A stretch of DNA of 6,574 nucleotides from Nitrososphaerota archaeon (GTDB lineage Archaea > Thermoproteota > Nitrososphaeria > Nitrososphaerales > Nitrosopumilaceae): positions 1-6,574 of the forward strand of contig JAGWGO010000088.1 of the NCBI GenBank assembly GCA_028867395.1, read 5' to 3'. The notes below the pieces were generated by a model that was not told the origin of the DNA, did no database searches, and saw only the letters and a list, made by a program, of their open reading frames with translations. The stretch's first letter is position 1. Every line of letters starts with the position of its first letter. The position numbers were made by a program, and so were the translations under genes. Below are positions 1 through 5,595 of the stretch, piece after piece.

Positions 1-665
1 ACAAAAAATACATCCGTTCCGCTGTTTGACATGATCATGGCTTCTTTTATTTTACGATTCATTCCACCGGTTACATCCATTTTTACATCTGAAACTATCG
101 GTTTCTCATTAGTTATTTCATGAATTAGTTTTCCGGTTTTAATGTTAGAATATACCCCATCCACGTTTGTAACAAAAATTGCCATGCGAGGCTTGAGAAT
201 CTTTGTCAACATTCCCATTATTTTATCTCCAGATAGTATGTAGAACTTGTTTTTGCCAAACCACATGACATCACCATATGATACTGGGGTTAACCCTGAC
301 TTTGCAATGTCTGGAATCTCCTTAATTTTTTTCATTATGGGTTTATCACCAAGAATAAAATCCATTGGAGGCAGACAATAGGGAAAGAGATTCGAATGAA
401 GAAATGCCTGAAGGACTATCTGATTTAATTCCACCATTGAGTTCTTGACTATTGCAACACCTTTGATGCTATATTTTGCAGGTTTTGTGTGCATGTCATA
501 TCTAACAGACCAATAGTGCCCAAAAGAACCACCTCCATGAACTACCACGCAAGATTCTTTCACCTTTCGTAGCTGAGTAGCAATTTGTTTGATAGCAGGT
601 ATATTCGGCGTTAGCGGTCTTTCCTTGTTTGTGATTATGGAACCTCCAAGTTTGATAAGAATCAT
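1..665 (-). CDS. ipk: Isopentenyl phosphate kinase (IPK), 3' end cut by window edge
   Basis: ATP-dependent cytosolic kinase that phosphorylates isopentenyl phosphate to isopentenyl diphosphate, the last step of the archaeal mevalonate routes to membrane ether lipids. The frame is open from ATG at 663-665 to the window edge, giving 221 codons. IPKs usually run about 245-265 residues, so only the C-terminal end is missing. It is an amino acid kinase fold: the N-terminus reads MILIKLGGSIIT with the ATP-site lysine K5. The glycine-rich loop HGGGSFGH lies at residues 43-50, and H50 is the histidine that marks IPKs and contacts the phosphate. A nucleotide/metal segment VTNVDGVYS is at 165-173 and DVTGGM at 197-202. 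The HGGGSFGH motif with this histidine separates IPK from UMP, glutamate and fosfomycin kinases. It lies downstream of mevalonate kinase, but after a 76-nt gap with a TATA-like box, so it may be transcribed separately. Confidence 0.93.
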   Translation of the reverse strand, partial: MILIKLGGSIITNKERPLTPNIPAIKQIATQLRKVKESCVVVHGGGSFGHYWSVRYDMHTKPAKYSIKGVAIVKNSMVELNQIVLQAFLHSNLFPYCLPPMDFILGDKPIMKKIKEIPDIAKSGLTPVSYGDVMWFGKNKFYILSGDKIMGMLTKILKPRMAIFVTNVDGVYSNIKTGKLIHEITNEKPIVSDVKMDVTGGMNRKIKEAMIMSNSGTDVFF

Positions 666-689
666 GATTTTTTACAGTGATATAGTCGG

Positions 690-698
690 TTTTAAAAA
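690..698 (-). promoter_or_regulatory. Candidate TATA box for the IPK gene
   Basis: Read on the minus strand this is TTTTTAAAA, centred near 694 in the 76-nt gap between the mevalonate kinase stop and the IPK ATG at 665. Archaeal TATA boxes are centred about 26-27 bp upstream of the transcription start, which puts the predicted start near 667-668, only 2-3 nt before the ATG. This would give an essentially leaderless mRNA, and no Shine-Dalgarno-like sequence is seen before the ATG. It is inferred from position and composition only; AT-rich DNA makes chance matches likely. Confidence 0.45.
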
Positions 699-741
699 GT
701 CTCTCTCTTCATTTGATAAGAGTGCTAGTTGCCGCTTGTCA

Positions 742-1689
742 TTAGTAACTTAGTCCTTTAAAGTCTATTTTTGAAACAAAGCAATCGCTAATTTTTTTCA
801 GATTATCAAGCGTATCTGATACATTGGATTCATCTACTAAAGAAATTATGCAACCCCCTCCACCGGCTCCAGTTATCTTGGCTCCATAAGACGTTTTAGA
901 GGCTTCTTTTACCAACTGGTCAAGCTTGTCTGTTGAGACATTTATTTTTTCAAGCATTTGTTGATTCTGTCTCATTAGCAAGCCAAGATTTTTTAGATTG
1001 GTTTCTTTGATTGAAGATAAAGCATTCTCTACTAGTTTGCTTTCCTGTTCACACATTTGAGCGAACAACCTTTCATTGTTGTTTTTGAATTCCCTTACTT
1101 TTAAGACCAATTCTCTTGTACTATGGATCTGTTTTGAATTTGCTATTATCAAGCTCAAATTATTTCTTGATTCGATCCTCTCTATTCCATCTTTGCTGTA
1201 TGCTATCATACCACCATATGTTGATATGGATGAGTCTGCACCAGAAACATCTTCAAATATTATTCGTTCTGATTCAATAGATTTTTTTAAAATCTCTTCT
1301 TTTGATTTTTTTTCAAATAGGCCTGTGACAGATGCCGTTGTTGCCACACATGCAGCAGAAGATGAACCTAGGCCTATTCCAGCTGGAATCTCGGATTCGA
1401 GGTATATCTCTATACCTCTCTTTTCATCATGGTCTTTGAGAGTTTCCTTTGCTATATGTAAAAACGGTTTCATGATTTTACTTGGTATCGAGTCCAGATT
1501 GGTCGATATATCGAGGTCAAGTTCTACATTTCCTATCTCTGACCTAACACGTATTTTTCTCTCATCAATGAATTGAGATGTGGCAGTAATTCTCTTGTCA
1601 ATGGCACAAAGTATAGCTTTGACTCCATATACCACAAAATGTTCTCCAAAAAGAATGACTTTGCCTGGGGCAGATGCTACAGATTTCAT
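742..1689 (-). CDS. mvk: Mevalonate kinase
   Basis: GHMP-family kinase that transfers phosphate from ATP to (R)-mevalonate to give 5-phosphomevalonate, the first committed kinase step of isoprenoid synthesis. The 315-residue length is normal for archaeal enzymes. All three GHMP motifs are present. Motif 1 is SAPGKVILFGEHFVVYG at 6-22. Motif 2 is the phosphate-binding loop PAGIGLGSSSA at 102-112. Motif 3 is KITGAGGGGC at 271-280. The segment VSGADSSISTYGG (148-160) carries D152, the expected catalytic aspartate, and the STYGG that follows it in mevalonate kinases; this argues against homoserine kinase, galactokinase or phosphomevalonate kinase. The ATG shares an ATGA overlap with the stop of the upstream MEMO gene, with no Shine-Dalgarno-like sequence, so translation is probably coupled. 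IPK follows downstream, giving two steps of one pathway side by side. Confidence 0.95.
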   Translation of the reverse strand: MKSVASAPGKVILFGEHFVVYGVKAILCAIDKRITATSQFIDERKIRVRSEIGNVELDLDISTNLDSIPSKIMKPFLHIAKETLKDHDEKRGIEIYLESEIPAGIGLGSSSAACVATTASVTGLFEKKSKEEILKKSIESERIIFEDVSGADSSISTYGGMIAYSKDGIERIESRNNLSLIIANSKQIHSTRELVLKVREFKNNNERLFAQMCEQESKLVENALSSIKETNLKNLGLLMRQNQQMLEKINVSTDKLDQLVKEASKTSYGAKITGAGGGGCIISLVDESNVSDTLDNLKKISDCFVSKIDFKGLSY

Positions 1690-2522
1690 GAAAAAATAAT
1701 CGATGCATATCCTACCACTGAGCTTTTATCGCCTGTAATATCTCCGCTGGTAGCATACTTTGCTAATACGCCCTTTGTAGCGCCCATCTCCTTACAGGCT
1801 ATTATGGTAGAAGCTATCGCTCCATATCCACAAGCACTTACTTGATTTTCCTGCAAAATTCTATAGAATCCATCTATATCCATTTTCAATATTGGTTCAA
1901 TCAAAGACTTGTCTTGTTTGTATGCGTACTCGTTTTTTTCATAATGAGTAAAATCTGATGAACCTATTATCACAGTACTTTTATTTTTTGAAATTTTTGC
2001 AATTGCCATACCGAGTTCCTTTGCTGATTTGTAACTTTGGTCTATCAAAATTATGGGAAGTATCTTAAATCTATGAGAATAGATTTCTTGCAGCATTGGT
2101 AATTGCACCTCTAGGCTATGGTCTCTTGTATGTGATAAAAAATCTAATTCTACGATATTTGCTGTTTTATGGATCTCAAGAGCCGCACTGGTGTCAACCT
2201 CAATTTCTCCAAGCGGAGTTTGCCATACTCCTTCCTTCATTGCTGCTATGTTGCAACCTATGCCCCAATGATTTGGTCCTACGATTATGACCAGATCTGG
2301 TTTTAGTGAGGATATTGCATAGTATGAATTTGCTGCAACCGGTCCAGAATACATGTATCCTGCATGGGGGCAGATGATGCCAATTATTCTTTCATTGTTC
2401 GAAGTGGGAAATAATTTTCCAGGACCCAACTTATGCAGGAAGCAATCCATGATGGATGATTTTAATTCTTGTTGTGTTTTTGGATAGAACATTCCAGCCA
2501 CAGCTGGTGTTCTTATCTGCAT
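1686..2522 (-). CDS. MEMO1-family protein (class III dioxygenase-like fold)
   Basis: The archaeal homologue of human MEMO1; the family resembles class III extradiol dioxygenases, but its archaeal substrate is unknown. The 278-residue length is typical. The N-terminus RTPAVAGMFYP (4-14) is the family signature. Candidate metal/active-site residues are all present: H53 in CPHAGY (51-56), H85 in GPNHWG (82-87), D190 and H193 in SSDFTHY (188-194), and C231 in ACGYGA (230-235). The conserved HSLEVQLP block is at 135-142. By position these match the histidine triad and cysteine of human MEMO1, so the site looks intact. The gene starts 4 nt after the rpsB stop and overlaps the mevalonate kinase start by 4 nt. 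An AGAGGA sequence about 10 nt upstream, inside the end of rpsB, may act as a ribosome binding site. The link to isoprenoid genes is conserved in archaea, but its meaning is unproven. Confidence 0.92.
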   Translation of the reverse strand: MQIRTPAVAGMFYPKTQQELKSSIMDCFLHKLGPGKLFPTSNNERIIGIICPHAGYMYSGPVAANSYYAISSLKPDLVIIVGPNHWGIGCNIAAMKEGVWQTPLGEIEVDTSAALEIHKTANIVELDFLSHTRDHSLEVQLPMLQEIYSHRFKILPIILIDQSYKSAKELGMAIAKISKNKSTVIIGSSDFTHYEKNEYAYKQDKSLIEPILKMDIDGFYRILQENQVSACGYGAIASTIIACKEMGATKGVLAKYATSGDITGDKSSVVGYASIIFS

Positions 2523-2526
2523 TGTG

Positions 2527-3198
2527 TTATTTCCTCTGGCTTCTCATTCTAAGAGGAGGCATTCGTTCAGTTTCTTCTTCCAATTCTTCTTCAGTTATTT
2601 TAGTTTCAAAATCATCAATCTCATATTTCATTGATTCGTCATCTTTGAGACTTCCTTTTTGGAGCAATATCTCTCTGGCAATTAGCCAATAGATCGCCGC
2701 AAGAGACTTTCTGCCTCTGTTATTTGCTGGAATAACTAGATCAACTTTAGATGTGACATTGTCCGTATTTGAAATAGCTATAACTGGTATTCCAGCATTT
2801 GTAGCTTCTAGTACGGCCTGTTCATCTACTTGTGGATCTGATGCGACAACAAGCTCTGGTTCTATATAATATGGCAAAAGTGGATTGGTAAGAGTGCCAG
2901 GCATAAATCTCCCAAGCATGGGAGTAGCACCGGTAATCTCACAGAATTTTTCAATTGGTGTGCTTGCATATTCCCTGCCTGAACAAATGAGCACCTTGGA
3001 AATTGAGGCTCTGTTGATAAATTTGGCTGCCGTCTGAATACGAGATAATGTCTTTTTACTATCTATAATGTAGAGACCTTCATTCGTTGCCTTTGTAATG
3101 AATGGTATCATAAATTTAGTCTTCACTTGGGTCCCAACCCTAATACCTGTGGACAGGACATACTTTTCCATGTGTTCTGCATCTTCTTGTTTAGTCAT
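2527..3198 (-). CDS. rpsB: 30S ribosomal protein S2 (uS2)
   Basis: Small-subunit ribosomal protein of the archaeal/eukaryotic uS2 (SA/RPSA) type, which binds near the head-body junction of the 30S. Diagnostic segments are STGIRVGTQ (16-24), GRFMPGTLTNP (96-106), PELVVASDPQVDEQAV (114-129), GIPVIAISNTDN (136-147), and VDLVIPANNRGRKSLAAIYW (152-171) with REI just beyond. At 223 residues it is slightly longer than many archaeal S2 proteins because of a charged tail (about 183-223), first acidic (EEELEEETE) and then basic (RMRSQRK). The ATG lies 9 nt after the enolase stop; a second in-frame ATG at residue 10 is an alternative start that would still keep the core. No clear Shine-Dalgarno sequence precedes either. 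It sits between enolase and MEMO as in many archaea. Confidence 0.97.
   Translation of the reverse strand: MTKQEDAEHMEKYVLSTGIRVGTQVKTKFMIPFITKATNEGLYIIDSKKTLSRIQTAAKFINRASISKVLICSGREYASTPIEKFCEITGATPMLGRFMPGTLTNPLLPYYIEPELVVASDPQVDEQAVLEATNAGIPVIAISNTDNVTSKVDLVIPANNRGRKSLAAIYWLIAREILLQKGSLKDDESMKYEIDDFETKITEEELEEETERMPPLRMRSQRK
2532..2537 (-). promoter_or_regulatory. Shine-Dalgarno-like site for the MEMO gene
   Basis: On the minus strand the sequence is AGAGGA, lying in the last codons of rpsB. The GAGG core ends 10 nt before the MEMO ATG. It partly matches the archaeal anti-Shine-Dalgarno complement GGAGGTGAT. It supports this ATG as the start and internal initiation within a polycistronic message. 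The spacing is slightly long. Confidence 0.4.
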
Positions 3199-3207
3199 GG
3201 TGTTTTC

Positions 3208-4446
3208 TTAAATCTCTGCCATTCCACGTATTAAATCATGCTCTGATATACGTATCAACTCATTTAGCTTGGCTACTCTTTCTCCCCCCACTACTCCCAC
3301 TTTGAGCATTTTGGATTTGGTAGCTATTCCTATGTGTGAAATCTGAGAATCAGAAGATTCACCAGATCTGTGCGAAGTGACTAATCTGATGTTATTTTTG
3401 GAAGCCTCTTTTGCAAATTCAAAAGCATCATAAAGACTTCCTGCTTGATTAACTTTTAAAATTGCTGCATTACATGCCTTTTTCTTTACAGCTTTCTTTA
3501 AAATTCCAGCATTTGTTACCAACAAGTCATCTCCTGTTATGAGTATCTTTGGAAACCTTTTTGTCAAGACGGCCATGTCATCAAAGGATTCTTCATGAAC
3601 CGCGTCTTCAGCGTATACCAGTTTGTATTTCTTTATAATGTCTGAAGCAAACTCAATTTGATCCTCAGGAGTATTTTCAAAACCCGCTCTATTATAGACA
3701 TATTTCTTTTTCTTTTCATTCCACTGAGTGGTCGAGGCAAAATCAACCCCTAATGAAACCTCTTTTCCCAACGTGAATCCTAATTGCTCACATGCTTTGG
3801 CAGAAATTTCCAAAGCTTGTTCGTTGTCAAGTTTTGGCGCCCAGCCTCCCTCGTCTCCTCTACCATTTGTAAACTCTGGATCTCTTTTTGCAAGCAGCTT
3901 TCCAAGTTCTTTATGTACAGCAAAATTAGTTTCAATTGCATCTCTTATGGTTTTGGAACCGGTGGCGCAAATCAAAATTTCTTGAATATCTGGAGTTCCT
4001 GGACCAGCATGAGCCCCCCCACCCAATATGTTGCCAAGTGGAAAAGGAAATTTCAGATCAGAGTCTTTAGTTAATATCTTGAATAGTGAAACGCCTTCTG
4101 ATTTTGCCGCACAATCCATCGAAGCTATTGTCAGAGCAAACGCTACCGATCCTCCAATTTTTGAGTAATCTGTGGTTGAATCTATTTCTCGTAATGTTTC
4201 ATGAACAGTTTTGAGGTCAGCAGGATCTAAACCTAAAAATTTTTTCTCATTTAACTTTAGAATCTTAAGACTTTTTTCAGGACTATTATCGGGGAAGCTT
4301 ACAGCTTCATACTTTCCCACACTAGCACCTGAAGGGGCACATACTCTTCCAAGATGTTTGTTGTCCACTATGACATCCACCTCAATTGTTTTACTACCTC
4401 TGCTATTGTATAGTACTCTTCCAATCACTGAGGTAATCCGTGCCAT
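3208..4446 (-). CDS. eno: Enolase (phosphopyruvate hydratase)
   Basis: Interconverts 2-phosphoglycerate and phosphoenolpyruvate in the cytosol; in an autotroph the gluconeogenic direction is the important one. The 412 residues are slightly short against the usual 420-440. The catalytic set is readable: the mobile loop PSGASVGKYEA (38-48, S39), H146 in GGGAHAG, E156 in DIQE, E199 in RGDEGG, Mg ligands D235 (GVDFAS), E280 (YAED) and D306 (TGDD), the base K331 in LKVNQAGSL, H359 in SHRSGE, and K382. Several family signatures are altered: SRGNPT reads SRGSKT (15-20), SGAST reads SGASV, EDPM reads EDAV, and KTGAP reads KVGVV. It is divergent but apparently complete. The start lies 4 nt after the rpoN stop, implying cotranscription. 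Confidence 0.95.
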   Translation of the reverse strand: MARITSVIGRVLYNSRGSKTIEVDVIVDNKHLGRVCAPSGASVGKYEAVSFPDNSPEKSLKILKLNEKKFLGLDPADLKTVHETLREIDSTTDYSKIGGSVAFALTIASMDCAAKSEGVSLFKILTKDSDLKFPFPLGNILGGGAHAGPGTPDIQEILICATGSKTIRDAIETNFAVHKELGKLLAKRDPEFTNGRGDEGGWAPKLDNEQALEISAKACEQLGFTLGKEVSLGVDFASTTQWNEKKKKYVYNRAGFENTPEDQIEFASDIIKKYKLVYAEDAVHEESFDDMAVLTKRFPKILITGDDLLVTNAGILKKAVKKKACNAAILKVNQAGSLYDAFEFAKEASKNNIRLVTSHRSGESSDSQISHIGIATKSKMLKVGVVGGERVAKLNELIRISEHDLIRGMAEI

Positions 4447-4450
4447 TTCC

Positions 4451-4687
4451 CTATTCTAGCTCGGATTGAACTTCTTGCTCCCTTCTCCTAATTGCTTCGT
4501 AAAACGGAATAACTTGATGAATTGTTTCTACTGATGTTAACATCATTGCTCTACAACAATATCGATTTAATCCAAAAGAACTAAGAACTTTTGCTGGATC
4601 CTCTCCACCTTTTACGCGTGTTTGATATTCCTTGAATTTGTCTGCAATTAAATTTCCACAAGTAAAACATCTAACAGGAATCAGCAC
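4451..4687 (-). CDS. rpoN: DNA-directed RNA polymerase subunit N (RpoN/Rpb10)
   Basis: Small zinc-binding subunit of archaeal RNA polymerase, homologous to eukaryotic Rpb10, that helps hold the Rpo3/Rpo11 assembly platform. The start IPVRCFTCGNLI is the family signature. The atypical zinc site is complete: C7, C10 and the adjacent pair C44-C45 in RYCCRAMM. It is 78 residues, slightly long, with a charged C-terminal tail (RRREQEVQSELE). The start codon is GTG at 4685-4687; it places the conserved MLIPVRC exactly at the N-terminus, so this start is well supported despite being non-ATG. It heads the minus-strand cluster, 4 nt before enolase, and a TATA box about 26 bp upstream predicts a leaderless mRNA. 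The rpoK gene and the L13/S9 genes that often flank it in other archaea are absent here. Confidence 0.96.
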   Translation of the reverse strand: MLIPVRCFTCGNLIADKFKEYQTRVKGGEDPAKVLSSFGLNRYCCRAMMLTSVETIHQVIPFYEAIRRREQEVQSELE

Positions 4688-4707
4688 GTTTCAAAAAGTA
4701 ATCAAGG

Positions 4708-4717
4708 CTTATAAAAA
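4708..4717. promoter_or_regulatory. Shared near-palindromic TATA box between rpoN and tRNA-Leu
   Basis: The plus strand reads CTTATAAAAA and the minus strand TTTTTATAAG, with a perfect TTATAA palindrome at 4709-4714. The centre, about 4712-4713, is close to 26 bp from the rpoN GTG (4687) and from the first base of tRNA-Leu (4739). That matches the archaeal TATA-to-start distance in both directions. It predicts a leaderless rpoN transcript and a tRNA transcript starting at or near the mature 5' end. The whole spacer is only 51 bp and I see no second convincing TATA element. Use in both directions is an inference; the flanking BRE sequences are not decisive. Confidence 0.65.
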
Positions 4718-4738
4718 CCATACATGGGTATTGCAACT

Positions 4739-4823
4739 GCGGGAGTCGCCCAGCCTGGTCAAAGGCGCTAGCTTGAGGGGCTAGTATCTTAGGATTTCGA
4801 GGGTTCAAATCCCTTCTCCCGCA
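4739..4823 (+). tRNA. tRNA-Leu (anticodon GAG)
   Basis: The sequence folds as a complete class II tRNA of 85 nt. The acceptor stem GCGGGAG (4739-4745) pairs with CTCCCGC (4816-4822). The D stem is GCC/GGC (4748-4750 with 4764-4766), with GG in the D loop. The anticodon stem CTAGC/GCTAG (4768-4772 with 4780-4784) encloses a 7-nt loop TTGAGGG, giving anticodon GAG at 4775-4777, which reads CUC and CUU leucine codons. A long variable arm of 14 nt (4785-4798) can form a short ATC/GAT stem, as expected for tRNA-Leu. The T stem GAGGG (4799-4803) pairs with CCCTT (4811-4815) around TTCAAAT. The discriminator A73 is at 4823, as archaeal leucyl-tRNAs require. There is no intron and CCA is not encoded. 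It is divergent from rpoN. Confidence 0.96.
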
Positions 4824-4944
4824 CTGATAGTTATTTAGGTAAAATCATTTTCAATAAGATGCATTTACTTATCTTCATCTGTTATTATTACCGATCGGCT
4901 GAAATTTGGTAAAGCCCTTATTTGACATAAATTTTTGGAAAGGT
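4824..4944. other. Intergenic spacer between tRNA-Leu and nnrE
   Basis: This 121-bp AT-rich stretch holds no convincing RNA gene or conserved short protein. It contains a perfect 8-bp palindrome CCGATCGG at 4891-4898, followed by an in-frame TGA at 4900-4902 that bounds the nnrE reading frame. A TATA-like CTTATTTG is at 4917-4924. Just after the tRNA there are only short T runs (for example 4847-4850), so no strong terminator can be called. The 3' part (4906-4944) is open in the nnrE frame and would be coding if the upstream TTG were used. Confidence 0.5.
4917..4924 (+). promoter_or_regulatory. Weak candidate TATA box for nnrE
   Basis: CTTATTTG is centred near 4920-4921, about 25 bp before the GTG at 4945. 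This fits a leaderless nnrE transcript and helps choose GTG over the upstream TTG at 4906. The match to an archaeal TATA consensus is imperfect and other AT-rich stretches lie nearby, such as 4882-4890. Confidence 0.3.
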
Positions 4945-5595
4945 GTGGAAATTACTGTTAAGCAGATGATGCAAATTGAAGAGAATGGACACCAGATGGG
5001 ATTTCTCCGAAAATTAATGATGGAAAACGCAGGGGCAGCAACCGCTAAATTCCTTCTTGAAAAATACTCAGATTTGGATAAGAAAAAAATAGTTGTATTT
5101 GCAGGCCTAGGAAACAATGGAGGAGATGCCTTTGTAGTTGCTAGGCATCTGGCGGGTTTTGGATGTAATCCAACTGTTGTTTTACTTGGCAGCCCAAATA
5201 AAATAAAAACTGAAGAAGCCACCTCTAACTGGAAAATTTTAGAACGAATGGATTCAGTAAATATTATTCTCACAACCGATCCAAGTCATGTTGACCTTGA
5301 TTCAGACATTATAGTTGATGGAATTTTAGGAACTGGAGTCTCAGGCAAGATACGTGAACCGTACTCTTCAGCAATAGATGTGATAAACAGATCGAGATCT
5401 TTCAAGCTTGCAGTGGATATACCTTCAGGCCTAGACCCTGACTCGGGTAAAGCGGTTGACAAATGCGTAAAGGCAGATGTAACAATTACATATCATAAAA
5501 TGAAGAGTGGGATGCCAAAAAACCTAGCCATGTGTGGCAAGATATTGGTTGAAAAAATAGGGATTCCTCCAGAGGCTGAAAAGGGAGTGTTATGA
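4945..5595 (+). CDS. nnrE: NAD(P)H-hydrate epimerase (YjeF N-terminal domain)
   Basis: Epimerises the R and S forms of NAD(P)H hydrate so that the partner dehydratase (NnrD) can restore damaged NAD(P)H. Starting from GTG at 4945 the protein has 216 residues and opens MEITVKQMMQIEENG, the usual family N-terminus. A longer reading from TTG at 4906 adds 13 residues with no family resemblance; an in-frame TGA at 4900-4902 limits extension. Motifs are NAG (28-30), the nucleotide loop GLGNNGGDAF (54-63), DGILGTG (125-131) and the catalytic-site DIPSGLDPDSG (158-168). The nucleotide loop usually reads GNNGGDG, so the alanine at 62 is a mild change. Only the epimerase domain is present; the ADP/ATP-dependent dehydratase domain fused to it in many prokaryotes is not in this window. 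Its stop overlaps the next start in ATGA. Confidence 0.9.
   Translation: MEITVKQMMQIEENGHQMGFLRKLMMENAGAATAKFLLEKYSDLDKKKIVVFAGLGNNGGDAFVVARHLAGFGCNPTVVLLGSPNKIKTEEATSNWKILERMDSVNIILTTDPSHVDLDSDIIVDGILGTGVSGKIREPYSSAIDVINRSRSFKLAVDIPSGLDPDSGKAVDKCVKADVTITYHKMKSGMPKNLAMCGKILVEKIGIPPEAEKGVL
5583..5587 (+). promoter_or_regulatory. Shine-Dalgarno-like site for the MBL hydrolase
   Basis: GGGAG (within AAGGGAGTG) lies in the last codons of nnrE, 4 nt before the ATG at 5592. It matches part of the archaeal Shine-Dalgarno consensus. Together with the ATGA stop/start overlap it supports coupled translation and this start codon. Confidence 0.5.

Noticed and set aside
680..685. TATATC (minus strand) as an alternative TATA box for IPK
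   Set aside because: Its centre is only about 17 bp before the ATG, which would put the transcript start inside the coding region.
1076..1576. Open plus-strand frame of 166 codons opposite mevalonate kinase
   Set aside because: It lies wholly antisense to a clear GHMP kinase, matches no family I recognise and is rich in Ser/Ile/Phe as expected of a complementary shadow.
3728..4074. Two plus-strand open frames within enolase
   Set aside because: Both are antisense to conserved enolase catalytic segments and show no protein family features.
4853..4875. AAGAT/ATCTT inverted repeat as a tRNA terminator hairpin
   Set aside because: The stem is only 5 AT-rich pairs with a 10-nt loop and no following T tract; archaeal termination relies on T-rich tracts.
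4875..5273. Open minus-strand frame of 132 codons opposite nnrE
   Set aside because: It overlaps the well-supported nnrE coding region on the other strand and has no recognisable motif or promoter.
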